Below are positions 24,888-33,806 of a DNA stretch of 64,000 nt, one piece after another; the first letter of the stretch is position 1, and the number at the start of each line of letters is the position of its first letter. Made by a program: the position numbers and the translations under genes. The notes under the pieces are model-generated. The model searched no databases. It was given only the letters and a program-made list of their open reading frames with translations, and was not told the DNA's origin. The stretch covers positions 62,001-126,000 of the forward strand of contig NZ_BAGB01000025.1 of NCBI RefSeq assembly GCF_000308615.1, in the 5' to 3' direction. Source of the DNA: Nocardia jiangxiensis NBRC 101359 (lineage in GTDB: Bacteria > Actinomycetota > Actinomycetes > Mycobacteriales > Mycobacteriaceae).

Positions 24888-25604
24888 TCAGGGCTGTGCC
24901 AGGCCGTGGCGGTAGGCGTAGCGGACGGCGTCGGCGCGGTTGCGCGCGCCGATCTTGGCAAAGGCGTTGTTGATGTGCGTCTTGACGGTCGTCTCGGAGA
25001 TGTAGAGCGACCCGGCGATCTCGGCGTTGTTCAGGCCCTGCCCGATCAGGCCGAGGACCTCCGCTTCGCGGGCGGTCAATCCGTCCGGTTTGGGAGTTGC
25101 GGCCGTGGGGTTTTCGCGTGCGGTCCGGGACTGCGCGACCGTCGCGTCGAACAGTGCGGCGACCAGGCGCTGGGAGACGGTGGCGTCGAAGGTGGACTGT
25201 CCGGCGGCCGCCGCGGTGATGGCGGCGGCGATCTCGGCGCGTCCCGCGTCCTTGGTGAGATAGCCGCGCGCGCCCGCCCGCAGTGCGCCCAGGATGGATT
25301 CGTCGTCGGCGTAGGTGGTCAGCACGATGACCGCGGTGCCCGGATGTTCGGCGATGATCCGGGCGGTGGCGCCCGCACCGTCCAGTACCGGCATGCGCAG
25401 ATCCATCAGCACGACGTCGGGGGACAGCTCGTCCACCGCCCGCACCGCCGCTTCGCCGTCACCGGCCGAGCCGACGACGCGCACCCCGTCGACGAGTCCG
25501 AGCAGTGCGACCAGACCCTCGCGCATCACCTGCTGATCATCGGCCACGAGCACCCGGATCGCGGTGTCGGGCTCCGCCGCCGCTTCCGGCCCTGACCCAC
25601 TCAT
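24888..25604 (-). CDS. NarL/LuxR-family response regulator
   Basis: 238 residues. The receiver domain (about 16-130) has VLVADDQQVMREGL and the phosphoacceptor Asp68 in VVLMDLRMPVLDG, then VLTTYADDESI and GYLTKDA. A linker follows, then a C-terminal LuxR HTH (about 172-235: LTAREAEVLGLIGQGLNNAE, SETTVKTHINNAFAKIGARN). It should be phosphorylated by the histidine kinase encoded 55 bp upstream. Targets unknown; the pair is close to the divergent VC0807-type membrane gene. Confidence 0.95.
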   Translation of the reverse strand: MSGSGPEAAAEPDTAIRVLVADDQQVMREGLVALLGLVDGVRVVGSAGDGEAAVRAVDELSPDVVLMDLRMPVLDGAGATARIIAEHPGTAVIVLTTYADDESILGALRAGARGYLTKDAGRAEIAAAITAAAAGQSTFDATVSQRLVAALFDATVAQSRTARENPTAATPKPDGLTAREAEVLGLIGQGLNNAEIAGSLYISETTVKTHINNAFAKIGARNRADAVRYAYRHGLAQP

Positions 25605-25659
25605 GCTCTTCCTTTCGGCCGGGCGAAATCTCGTGTGCTGACGCCCCGTCGCCGCCCGC

Positions 25660-26853
25660 TCAACCGGGTACTTCCGCCGTCACCACCCAATCGCGGCCGT
25701 CGCGTCCCGGTCCGGCGGACAGGGTGCCGCCGACCAACGCGATCCGCTCGCGCATTCCGGTGAGACCGTACCCGCCGTTCTCGTCGCGCGCCCGCGGTGG
25801 TTCGGCCGGTTCGGTGCCGGACAGGATCGGATTGCGCACCGACAGGCGCACTCGGTCCGGAGTGAAACTCAGCGCGACGGTCACCGCCGCGCCGGGTGCG
25901 TGTTTGGCGGCATTGGTGAGCGCTTCGCGAGCGGTCCGCAGCAGTGACACGACCGCGGCCGACTGCACCGCGCGCGGTTCGCCGTCGACCAGGCAGTCCA
26001 CACTCATGCGCCGGTCCCGGCGATAGCCCTCGACGAGTCCGCGCACCGCCTCCGGGAGCGGGGGGACGTCCTCGCGCAGTGCGGCCACCGCGCCGCGGGC
26101 CTCGGTCAGCCCGTCCTGGGCCAGGCGGTGGGATCGGCGCAGATGGGTCAACGCTGCGGTCACGTCGCCCTTCTCGCTGAGCAGGCCCTCGGCGACCTCG
26201 AGCTGCACGGTCAGCGCGCCGAGGGAGTGCGCGAGCACATCGTGCATCTCCCGGGCGATGCGGGCGCGTTCGTCCAGCGCGGCGGCGCGGGCGTGTTCCT
26301 GCTGGGCGCGGCGGGTCTGTTCGAGCAGCATTTCGGTCTGGTGGATCTGCAGGCGGTACTGGCGGCGATACAGGCCCATCAACAGCACGATCACCAGGAT
26401 CGCCACGGGGGTCAGCACGTGGGTGGTGAACTCTCCGGCGAGCAGATCGCCGATGATCAGCAGCACGGCCGCGACGGCGACGGCGGTCAGGATCGTGCGG
26501 GTGCTCACCGCGATCTGCCGAGCGAAGATGCCGACCGTCACCCACAGCTGGATCACCGGGGCGCTCACCGAGTTCGTGTCGGGCCACGGTACGGTCGCGA
26601 CGGCCGAGAGCATCATGCAGCCGATCAGCGCGGGCACGACCAGACGCGGGCGGTTGTCCCCGAAGACCTCGTAGATCAGGAAGATCGCGTAGGCGCCGCC
26701 GAACACGACCCACAGCCAGACGGGGACCGGACCGCGGTGATTCCACAGCAGATTCGCCGCCAGCAGCAGCCCGCCGACGATCCGGAACAGCGGGCTGTTC
26801 TCCGGATCGGTGCCGAGTAACCGTCGCGCGGTACGCAGGAGTCTCTGCGCCAT
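25660..26853 (-). CDS. NarL-type sensor histidine kinase (HisKA_3)
   Basis: 397 residues from ATG 26853 with GGAGAG upstream; a longer frame to 27120 looks non-coding. Residues about 22-165 contain five or six TM helices with almost no extracytoplasmic loops, so the input is probably membrane-borne or intramembrane. HisKA_3 follows with phosphoacceptor His204 in ERARIAREMHDVLAHSLGAL, then the ATPase domain (REALTNAAKHAPG as N box, GGYGLTGMRERIALVGG as G box). It pairs with the response regulator downstream. This layout resembles DesK/LiaS-like intramembrane sensors. Confidence 0.95.
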   Translation of the reverse strand: MAQRLLRTARRLLGTDPENSPLFRIVGGLLLAANLLWNHRGPVPVWLWVVFGGAYAIFLIYEVFGDNRPRLVVPALIGCMMLSAVATVPWPDTNSVSAPVIQLWVTVGIFARQIAVSTRTILTAVAVAAVLLIIGDLLAGEFTTHVLTPVAILVIVLLMGLYRRQYRLQIHQTEMLLEQTRRAQQEHARAAALDERARIAREMHDVLAHSLGALTVQLEVAEGLLSEKGDVTAALTHLRRSHRLAQDGLTEARGAVAALREDVPPLPEAVRGLVEGYRRDRRMSVDCLVDGEPRAVQSAAVVSLLRTAREALTNAAKHAPGAAVTVALSFTPDRVRLSVRNPILSGTEPAEPPRARDENGGYGLTGMRERIALVGGTLSAGPGRDGRDWVVTAEVPG

Positions 26854-27152
26854 CACTCTCCTTACGGATCGGTACCGCCCAGCATTGTCGCCGATCACCG
26901 GCGGCGCAGCGCGGCGGCGGCGTGTCGTACGCCGCCGGTGCGGCGGGCGCACCGCTGTGCCGGGCGACGGGTCGACCCTAGGTAGTGCGGCGGCGCGCGA
27001 GAACCTGCCGGTGGTGGAGTCCGCGGGTGGAGATCTCCGCACTACACCCCGGGGTGGAGAAGGCCGATTCCATCCGTCGGTCCACGCGCTACGGGCCCTG
27101 CGCGAAATAGCTTTGTTCACATACCAACTCGGCGATCAGCAGGGAGAATCCG
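26854..27152. promoter_or_regulatory. Divergent intergenic region between the histidine kinase and the VC0807-type gene
   Basis: 299 bp with no supported gene. It must carry promoters for both directions. GCGGCGGCG runs and the short repeat GCCGGTGCGGCGGGCG are seen, but no clear operator. The right part (CAGGGAGAATCCG before the ATG at 27153) supplies the RBS of the plus-strand gene. Confidence 0.4.
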
Positions 27153-27878
27153 ATGACCCAGCCCGTACCCACCAGCAATCGCGCATTCGGCGAGATTCCC
27201 GCCGCCGCAGCCGATTCCGCGGTCACCACGGCTGCCGCCGGTTCCTCCTCGGACCGGACCGGTCGGCTCCGGCGGATCGTCGTGAATCTGTCCCCGGTGG
27301 TGATTCCGATGGGCTCGTACTATCTGCTCACCGCACTCGGACACAGCAGTTTCGTCGCGCTGGTGTGCTCCACCGTCCTGTCGGCGCTGTGGGTGCTGGT
27401 CCCGGCGGCGGTGCAGCGTCGCTTCGACGGTCTGGCCGGATTCGTCCTGGCGATCAACGGTCTGGGGTTGGTACTGGCGCTGGTGAGCGGCAGCGACCGG
27501 ATGATCCTGGCCAAGGACCCCATCACCGACGTGGTGGTCGCCGCCGTGCTGTTGGGCAGTTGCGTGTTCGGGCGTCCGGCGATGTTCGGCATCGTGCAGC
27601 GCCTGCGGGCGTCCGGTGCGGATCAGATCCGGGCCTGGAACGCGCTGTGGCACGAGGACTCCGAGGTCCGACGGATCTTCCGGCACTCGACCCTGGTCTG
27701 GGGCGGCGCATTCGCCGCGACCGCGCTGGTGCGGTTCGCGATGATCGCCACGCTGCCGACCTCGACGGTGGTCGGGCTGGGAAATCCCGTCGAATGGACC
27801 GCGCTGGGCCTGGCCTTCGCCTATTCGATGCACGTCCGTAAGCGGATGAACATCGACGCGCGGATCGCCGCAGCGTAG
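27153..27878 (+). CDS. VC0807-type multi-pass membrane protein
   Basis: 241 residues. A 40-residue Ala/Ser-rich cytosolic start is followed by about six TM helices (for example IVVNLSPVVIPMGSYYLLTA, FVALVCSTVLSALWVLVPAA, FVLAINGLGLVLALVSG, TDVVVAAVLLGSCVFG). The motif VNLxPxxxPxxxYYxL and the loop LWHEDSEVRRIFRHSTLVWG are typical of VC0807/septation-protein-like membrane proteins. No transport function is proven for the family. It faces the two-component genes and could belong to their regulon. Confidence 0.75.
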   Translation: MTQPVPTSNRAFGEIPAAAADSAVTTAAAGSSSDRTGRLRRIVVNLSPVVIPMGSYYLLTALGHSSFVALVCSTVLSALWVLVPAAVQRRFDGLAGFVLAINGLGLVLALVSGSDRMILAKDPITDVVVAAVLLGSCVFGRPAMFGIVQRLRASGADQIRAWNALWHEDSEVRRIFRHSTLVWGGAFAATALVRFAMIATLPTSTVVGLGNPVEWTALGLAFAYSMHVRKRMNIDARIAAA

Positions 27879-27917
27879 TTTCCCCGGCTTCTTTCATTAC
27901 AATTGAACAGGTTTCCA

Positions 27918-27962
27918 TCATTGCACCGGCGATTTCAATCAAAGAAATCGCCGGTGCAATGA
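27918..27962. terminator. Long hairpin in an AT-rich gap
   Basis: A perfect 19-bp stem (TCATTGCACCGGCGATTTC and its complement) with a 7-nt loop. Outer arms ATTACAAT and ATTGTAAT lie just outside, with a 14-nt asymmetric bulge. It terminates the VC0807-type gene. The surrounding 27880-28060 is unusually AT-rich for this genome and otherwise holds nothing recognisable except the promoter of the next gene. Confidence 0.75.
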
Positions 27963-28133
27963 TTGTAATTCGCCGTCGGTTTTCTGGTGAGTTTCTGTCG
28001 AAAGGTTCAGATTTCCATTTTAATTTCACCTTTCAGAAATATTGGTACGGCCTGATTGACCGGTGAGGATCGGTGGGTCCGCGCTGAATGCGCAGGGTCA
28101 CCGCTGTCGAAGAAAGGTTTGAGGTCGTACCAG

Positions 28134-28961
28134 ATGAGGAAGTTTGCTGCGAGTGCAGCGTTGGTGGTGAGCGCCGTCGGAATCGCCGCGGCGCCCGCCT
28201 ATGCCGCCCCGGCCGCACCGGCCCCCGCTCCTGCCGTCGCGTCGCCGTTCCAGAATGTTCCGGCATCGCAGACGGTGGTCGTCAACGGAATTCACTACAC
28301 GCTGAACCGGGACGGTGGATCGGCTGTTCTGAAGGCCGTCGACGGCACGTTCAAGAAGGTCGGCGACAGCCTGACCGTCGCCGATGCCAAGGGCACCGTC
28401 GTCGATTCGGTTCCGCTGGTGTACCGCAAGGACAACACCCAGTTCCCGATCAACGCGGACATCGCGGACCACCAGGTGCGGCTGACCCCGCAGACCACCG
28501 GTGGCACCCCGGTCGCCCACCCGATCTCCGCGGCGGCGATGGCCAACGCCAAGGATGCCACCAAGGTGGATCCGAAACAGATCGACGAGTCCTTCAGCCC
28601 GCGTGACCAGCAGGAGCTGTCGGCGTTCGGTTCGCGCGCGACCATCTCCAGCCTGGTCGGCGCGGTGGTCGGCGCGCTGATCGGCGTCACCGTCGGCTGT
28701 GTCGCCGGTGGCGTGGTCGGTTCGGTCTCCACCGCGATCACCACCCTGTTCGCGGGTGTGGTGCCCGGCGCGATCATCGGCTGCATCGCCGGTGTCGCGA
28801 CGATCGGCACCGTGGGCACGCTGCTGGGCACCATCCTGGTCGGCGGCCCGATGATGCTGTGGTCGGCGTACCAGTACTTCAGCACCATCAATGCCCCGTG
28901 CACCACACCCGGCGCGTTCTGCACGAACCCGGCCGCTCCGCCTGCTCCCGCCAAGAAGTAG
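28134..28961 (+). CDS. Secreted/membrane-inserting hypothetical protein of nocardial type, 275 aa
   Basis: A Sec signal peptide (MRKFAASAALVVSAVGIAAA, cleavage at AYA-AP) follows ATG 28134. Next come an Ala/Pro stretch and a beta-domain (VVVNGIHYTLNRDGGSAVLK to VRLTPQTTG). Then come glycine-rich hydrophobic helices (LVGAVVGALIGVTVGCVAGG, VVPGAIIGCIAGVATIGTVG) and a C-terminus with two Cys near CTTPGAFC and AAPPAPAKK. The layout resembles many Nocardia-specific paralogues (possibly DUF8020); function unknown. The hydrophobic Gly helices look capable of membrane insertion. Confidence 0.7.
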   Translation: MRKFAASAALVVSAVGIAAAPAYAAPAAPAPAPAVASPFQNVPASQTVVVNGIHYTLNRDGGSAVLKAVDGTFKKVGDSLTVADAKGTVVDSVPLVYRKDNTQFPINADIADHQVRLTPQTTGGTPVAHPISAAAMANAKDATKVDPKQIDESFSPRDQQELSAFGSRATISSLVGAVVGALIGVTVGCVAGGVVGSVSTAITTLFAGVVPGAIIGCIAGVATIGTVGTLLGTILVGGPMMLWSAYQYFSTINAPCTTPGAFCTNPAAPPAPAKK

Positions 28962-28988
28962 GTCCGCGCACCGACGAAACATCCGGCG

Positions 28989-29018
28989 GGCGGGTCTCCT
29001 CTCCAGGAGGCCCGCCCG
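28989..29018. terminator. Terminator after the secreted protein gene
   Basis: A 13-bp stem, GGGCGGGTCTCCT with AGGAGGCCCGCCC (one G-T pair), loop CTCC, 27 bp after the stop. Beyond it, 29019-29226 shows no gene. Confidence 0.8.
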
Positions 29019-29226
29019 GCGGCGTGCGCGCGAATAGGTTGAATGCCCAGCGGAATCCGCGATTCACCGACCGGACGATGCCCACCGCGGTGGAGCATTC
29101 CGCGTATTCGCCGAGTGCCCAGCGGCGTTCGCGGGCGCGTTGTCCGGGGTACCGAACGGACTACTACCGTCCTGGCCGGCGCTGGGTATGGTCGGCGAGG
29201 CGGGGTGGTGAGGAGGGTCCAGGAAG

Positions 29227-30474
29227 ATGAGTGAACAGGGCGGGTCGGTGAAGGTCGTCGATACGACGGTTTCCCGGCGTGGGAGTACACGGCTGATCGT
29301 GGTGCTGGGCGCGTTGTCGGCGTTCGGGCCGATCACGACGGATCTGTATCTGCCGAGTCTGCCACAGGCGGCGATGGCGTTGCACGCGAGTCAGGCCGGG
29401 ATCCAGCTGTCGCTGACGACCTGTCTGATCGGGTTGGCGCTGGGGCAGCTGCTGGCCGGTCCGCTCAGCGACCGATGGGGCAGACGGCGTCCGATGATCG
29501 CCGGGATGGTCGTGTTCACCGTCGCCTCGGTGCTGTGCGCCCTCGCGCCCACGGTCGCACTGCTGGACGCGGCGCGGCTGCTGCAGGGGCTGGCCGGTGC
29601 GGCCGGAATCGTCATCTCCTTCGCGATCGTCCGGGACAGTTGGTCCGGAACCCGAGGAGCGCGGGCATTTTCGATCCTGCTCGGGGTCAGCGGCGCGGCG
29701 CCGGTCGTCGCGCCGGTGGCGGGTGCGCAGCTGTTGCGGGTGATCGATTGGCGCGGGCTGTTCTGGGTGCTGGCTGTACTGGGGCTGCTCTTCGTGATCA
29801 TCGCGATCCTGGGCGTGCCCGAGACGCTGCCGCCGCAGGCGCGGCACCGAGGCGAACTCACCGCGACCTTCGCCGCGCTGCGCCGGATCGCGGTCGTGCC
29901 CGAATTCGCCGGATTCGCACTGGCCGGTGCGCTGTCCTTCGCGGCGATGTTCGCCTACATCTCCGCGTCCTCGTTCGTCTTCCAGACCCTGTTCGCGCTC
30001 AGCCCACAGGTTTTCGGCCTGATCTTCGCCGCCAACGGCATCGGGATCGTGCTGGCCAACGCCCTGAACATCCGGCTGTTGCGGCGTTGGTCCCCTCGCC
30101 GTGTCCTGGATCTGGGCCTGACCATGGTGTGCGTGGGCGCGGTCGCGGTGCTGATCGTGGCGCTCGCGCACGGCGGGCCCGTGGCGATCGAGATTCCGCT
30201 GTTCGTGATGGTGTCCTCCATCGGGCTGACGATGCCCAATGCCGCGGCCCTGGCCCTCGAGCGATTCGGCGACGTGTCCGGAAGCGCGTCGGCGTTGGTC
30301 GGCTGCACGCAGTTCGTCCTGGGCGCGGTCGTGGCCCCGCTGGTCGGCCTGGGCGGGCACAGCGCGGTCCCGATGGGCGTGGTCACCGTGACCGTCGCCG
30401 TCCTCGCGGTGGTCGCCCGCGTCGGTCTGGTGACCTTCGGCAGCCGATCCACCGAGCGGACCGAGATCGGCTAG
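29227..30474 (+). CDS. Bcr/CflA-family multidrug efflux MFS transporter
   Basis: 415 residues with 12 TM helices. The first helix reads VVLGALSAFGPITTDLYLPS followed by LPQAAMALHAS, the Bcr/CflA signature. The loop motif GPLSDRWGRRRPMIAG is the MFS motif A, and RLLQGLAGAAGIVISFAIVR carries the family arginine after helix 4. These are proton-driven exporters of drugs such as bicyclomycin or sulfonamides; the substrate here is unknown. AGGAAG lies just before the ATG. The gene is apparently monocistronic and converges on the baeRF-like gene. Confidence 0.93.
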   Translation: MSEQGGSVKVVDTTVSRRGSTRLIVVLGALSAFGPITTDLYLPSLPQAAMALHASQAGIQLSLTTCLIGLALGQLLAGPLSDRWGRRRPMIAGMVVFTVASVLCALAPTVALLDAARLLQGLAGAAGIVISFAIVRDSWSGTRGARAFSILLGVSGAAPVVAPVAGAQLLRVIDWRGLFWVLAVLGLLFVIIAILGVPETLPPQARHRGELTATFAALRRIAVVPEFAGFALAGALSFAAMFAYISASSFVFQTLFALSPQVFGLIFAANGIGIVLANALNIRLLRRWSPRRVLDLGLTMVCVGAVAVLIVALAHGGPVAIEIPLFVMVSSIGLTMPNAAALALERFGDVSGSASALVGCTQFVLGAVVAPLVGLGGHSAVPMGVVTVTVAVLAVVARVGLVTFGSRSTERTEIG

Positions 30475-30507
30475 GTCATCGGACGCGTCGGCCGCGCCCG
30501 GGACGGC

Positions 30508-31611
30508 TCAGGGCACGTATCGCAGGATGGCCGCCGCATGTGCGCTGTCGGGCAGGTCCGCGGCGCGCACCGCCAGTACCCGGCCGTCGGAAAGCAATAC
30601 GCGGCGGGCGATTTCGTCGAGGATGCCCGGTGCGTCCGCCTGGCCGGTGGCCGCGAAGGCGAGCGATCCGTCCTCGCCGACGGTTCCGGGAACCGGGGTG
30701 TCGATATCCACCATGAGGGTTCGCACCATGCCGAACGTCGCGGCGCGGGCGATATCGGACAGATCCGCCGTGCCGCGGCCGTCACCGCGACGTTGCTCGA
30801 ATTCCGCACGCAGCGCGGACAATTCGTCCGCGTAGTGGCCGTCCAGGACGGTGCGGGCGCGGGCGGCCAGTTCCGCGTCGGCCAGATGTTCCGGATTGCC
30901 CGCGAGCTCCTCGGTCAGCAGGCTCGGATAGCTGTTCACCGAGCGGAACAGCGATGCGGTCGGTTCGGCCGCGGCGAGAATCAGCGGAACATCCCTGCCG
31001 GACAGCACATTTCGCAACGCGTGATCCACCGCGCGGCAGAACTGCCGGATCCGCACCTTCCGGCCCTCGGTGCCCTGTAGCCGTCCGTGCGGGCTGCGGC
31101 TCATGCCCGGCTGGGCGATATGGTCGATCAGACTCACCGGCAGCCCGGCCACCGCGACGTCCTGCGCCGGTTCGTCCGGGGTCACCTCGACCAGGCGCAC
31201 CGCATTCTCCGACAGTGCCAGCACGAAGGCATCCTGCGGAAAGGTGATGGTGCGCAACAGTGGTTTGATGTCGAACCGATCCCCGACGGTGACGCCCGCC
31301 TCGAGCCGATTCGGCACCCGGAACGTCCGCATCCGCTCGGGCGTCGCGAGCACCACCAGCGTGCGCGACTGATACCGCCAGTACTCCTCGTCGTCGATCA
31401 GGTCCTCGAACTCCTCCTCGAGGGCCACCCGGGCTTCCTTGTCGGTGACCTGTTCGAGCGCCTGGCGGGTCTGATTCCCGAACGCGATCCGATTCTTGTC
31501 CGGCGTCGGCCTGCTCACCTCGGTCGGGGTGTAGATCGAGACACACCACGGCTCGACGGTCGATACGAGGGCGAGGATCTCACCGCGGGTCGGAATATCG
31601 GTGTGCAGCAT
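30508..31611 (-). CDS. baeRF-like protein (bacterial relative of eRF1/aRF1)
   Basis: 367 residues. The opening LHTDIPTRGEILALVS then EPWCVSIYTPTE is the start of bacterial archaeo-eukaryotic-release-factor-type proteins (baeRF, probably family 11). Further features are YWRYQSRTLVVLATPERMRT, FVLALSENAVRLVEVTPDEP and a C-terminal L7Ae-like part. Such proteins are thought to act at the ribosome or in rescue, but few are studied. It follows poxB by 48 bp on the same strand, so the two probably share a transcript. The exact family number is uncertain. Confidence 0.65.
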   Translation of the reverse strand: MLHTDIPTRGEILALVSTVEPWCVSIYTPTEVSRPTPDKNRIAFGNQTRQALEQVTDKEARVALEEEFEDLIDDEEYWRYQSRTLVVLATPERMRTFRVPNRLEAGVTVGDRFDIKPLLRTITFPQDAFVLALSENAVRLVEVTPDEPAQDVAVAGLPVSLIDHIAQPGMSRSPHGRLQGTEGRKVRIRQFCRAVDHALRNVLSGRDVPLILAAAEPTASLFRSVNSYPSLLTEELAGNPEHLADAELAARARTVLDGHYADELSALRAEFEQRRGDGRGTADLSDIARAATFGMVRTLMVDIDTPVPGTVGEDGSLAFAATGQADAPGILDEIARRVLLSDGRVLAVRAADLPDSAHAAAILRYVP

Positions 31612-31659
31612 GCGTATCCTCCGTATCTCGGCGTCGGCGGGTTCGGGCCCGTCGGTGGA

Positions 31660-33393
31660 TCAGAGCAGGCCGATATTGTGTTCGGCCGTGGTCACGACGT
31701 TGTCCAGATCTCCGTGCAGCGTCTGCCTGGCCAGGCTCAGCGTGAAGCCCGCGGCCGTCGCGCCCGGCACGTGCGCGGGCATGGCCAGTGCGTGCTTGTC
31801 GACCAGCACATCCAGCACCACCGGTCCGCCCCTGTGCGCCAACGCGGTTCGGATCGCATCGGGCAGCTCGCCCGGCTTCTCGACGCGAATTCCCTTGGCC
31901 CCCATGGCCTCGGCGACCTTGCCGAAGTCCGGGTTGCGGAACTCGGTGCCGAACGGGATCAGCCCGGCCTCCTGCTGCTCGATGTCGACGAAATCGAGCA
32001 TGCCGTTGTTCAGCACGACGTTCACCACCGGCGTCCTGCGCTGCACCTGGGTGAGCAGATCGCCCAGGCCGAGCATGGTGAACCCGCCGTCACCGCACAG
32101 GGCGATGGTCTGGCGTCCCGGGAAGGCGAGTTGTGCGCCGAAGGCGTTGGGGGAGGCGTTGGCCATCGAGGCCCAGGAGAACGATCCGAACAGGCGTCGG
32201 TCGCCCCCGTAGTGGATGTGCCGCGAGGCCCAGATGACCGCGGTGCCGGTGTCGGCGAAGAACAGCGCGTCGTCGTCGGCCGCCTCGTCCAGGAGTGCGG
32301 CGAGGTATTCGGGCCGGATCGGCGTCAGCTCCGGACCTCGGGTGACGTAGTGCTGCAGATGTTTCTCGAAGCTGCGCGTCGCCTTCACACATTTGTTCAG
32401 GAATCGGTTCGCGGACTTGGCCGCGACCATGGGCAGCAGTTCGCTCACGGTGGCCTGCACGTCACCGATGACGCCCAGCGCCAAGGGAATTCGCCGGCCG
32501 AGGCGCCGCGGGTTGCGATCGACCTGGATGACCTTGACGCCGGTGTGCGGCAGGAAGTTCGGGAAGGGGAAGTCGGTGCCGAGCATGAGCAGCACATCGC
32601 ACTTGTTGATCGCCTCCCAGCAGCCGCCGTAGCCGAGCAGTCCGGTCATGCCGACCGCATTCGGGTTGTCGTGCTCGAGCCACTGCTTACCTTTGAGCGA
32701 ATAGCCCACCGGCGCTTGTAGTTTCGCGGCCAGAGCGCGCACCTCGACGCCCGCGTCGGCGCAACCGTCGCCGCCGAATACCGCGATTCGATCGGCGTCG
32801 TCGATGATCTCGGCCATGGCCGTGAGATCAGCGGCCGCCGCCGCAGGCCGCTGCGGCGCCGGAACCGACAGGCGCAGAGACAGTTTCGGTGCGTCCTGCA
32901 CCGCCACGTCGCCGGGCAGGGCCACCACGGTCGGCCCGTGCTCGGCCATCGCGATGGTCACCGCGCTGCTCACGACGTGATGCAACTGCGCGGGATTGGT
33001 GATGCGGCCGATGTAGTGCGCCGCGGTGTCGAAGAACTTGTAGGGATTGAGTTCTTCGACGGTGCCGCTGTCCAGCAGCGCGGACTCGCTGTCACCGGCG
33101 AGGGCGATGATCGGCGCGCCTTCCTTGCGGGCATCGAGCAGGCCGTTGATCAGATGGGTCACGCCCGGCCCGGCGGTGCCGCACACCGCGACCGGCCGAC
33201 CGGTCAGGCATGCCTCGGCGACCGCGGCGAAGACGCCGTACTCCTCGTGCCGCACATGGACGAAATCGATGTTCCCGTTGCGGCGCATGGCGTCGATGAC
33301 CGGGTTGAGCGCGTCGCCCACGATGCCGTAGCACCGGCGCACGCCCGCCGAGACCAGCATGTCCCACAGTCCGTCGGCGACGTTCTTCGCCAT
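31660..33393 (-). CDS. poxB: Pyruvate oxidase / pyruvate:quinone dehydrogenase (ThDP enzyme)
   Basis: 577 residues. Catalytic Glu50 lies in HVRHEEYGVFAAVAEA; the ThDP/Mg2+ motif GDGGFTMLGLGDLL ending VVLNN is near residues 433-460; the middle domain has AVFGGDGCADAG (FAD site). PoxB decarboxylates pyruvate to acetate and CO2, passing electrons to the quinone pool, and binds the membrane through its C-terminus. The length and order (Pyr, central, PP domains) fit PoxB better than acetolactate synthase, with which it could be confused. A baeRF-like gene follows. Confidence 0.88.
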   Translation of the reverse strand: MAKNVADGLWDMLVSAGVRRCYGIVGDALNPVIDAMRRNGNIDFVHVRHEEYGVFAAVAEACLTGRPVAVCGTAGPGVTHLINGLLDARKEGAPIIALAGDSESALLDSGTVEELNPYKFFDTAAHYIGRITNPAQLHHVVSSAVTIAMAEHGPTVVALPGDVAVQDAPKLSLRLSVPAPQRPAAAAADLTAMAEIIDDADRIAVFGGDGCADAGVEVRALAAKLQAPVGYSLKGKQWLEHDNPNAVGMTGLLGYGGCWEAINKCDVLLMLGTDFPFPNFLPHTGVKVIQVDRNPRRLGRRIPLALGVIGDVQATVSELLPMVAAKSANRFLNKCVKATRSFEKHLQHYVTRGPELTPIRPEYLAALLDEAADDDALFFADTGTAVIWASRHIHYGGDRRLFGSFSWASMANASPNAFGAQLAFPGRQTIALCGDGGFTMLGLGDLLTQVQRRTPVVNVVLNNGMLDFVDIEQQEAGLIPFGTEFRNPDFGKVAEAMGAKGIRVEKPGELPDAIRTALAHRGGPVVLDVLVDKHALAMPAHVPGATAAGFTLSLARQTLHGDLDNVVTTAEHNIGLL

Positions 33394-33600
33394 ACCGCTA
33401 CCCGCCTCCCACTCGTCGTGATCCTGCGAGCGATCGCGAGCCGGGCAGTTGCCATGGGCCCACTCGGGAAGGATATTCAGAGCATGCGGCGTTTGCGAAG
33501 GGTTCGCTATATTTCGAACGAGTCACGATTGGGTGGGCGCGCCCGGACCTGGGGTGCAGGTCCGGACGCGTCGCGGTGAGGTGACCCGGTTCGGCGTCTG

Positions 33601-33795
33601 CTACTCGTCGATCTCGATGGCCAGCGCCGGGCACACCCGGGCCGCGTCACGCACCGCCTCGTACTGGTCCTCGGTGGGCTCGTCCTGCAGCAGCACCACG
33701 ACGCCGTCCTCGTCGCGCTGGTCGAATACGGCCTCGGACATCATCACGCACTGTCCCGAGCCGACGCATTTGTCCTGATCCACGATGACTTTCAT
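33601..33795 (-). CDS. [3Fe-4S] ferredoxin, P450 partner
   Basis: 64 residues from ATG 33795. Cys10 and Cys16 in DQDKCVGSGQCVMM and Cys54 in RVCPALAIEI give a three-Cys cluster, the pattern of single-[3Fe-4S] ferredoxins that feed electrons to bacterial P450s. The gene follows the P450 by 11 bp. No ferredoxin reductase is adjacent. The 206 bp between it and poxB show nothing recognisable. Confidence 0.93.
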   Translation of the reverse strand: MKVIVDQDKCVGSGQCVMMSEAVFDQRDEDGVVVLLQDEPTEDQYEAVRDAARVCPALAIEIDE

Positions 33796-33806
33796 GAGCA
33801 AGCTCC

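Noticed and set aside
31660..33393. Acetolactate synthase large subunit instead of pyruvate oxidase
   Set aside because: No regulatory-subunit gene or ilv context; the sequence motifs (GTVEELNPYKFFDTAAHY) and C-terminus fit PoxB better.
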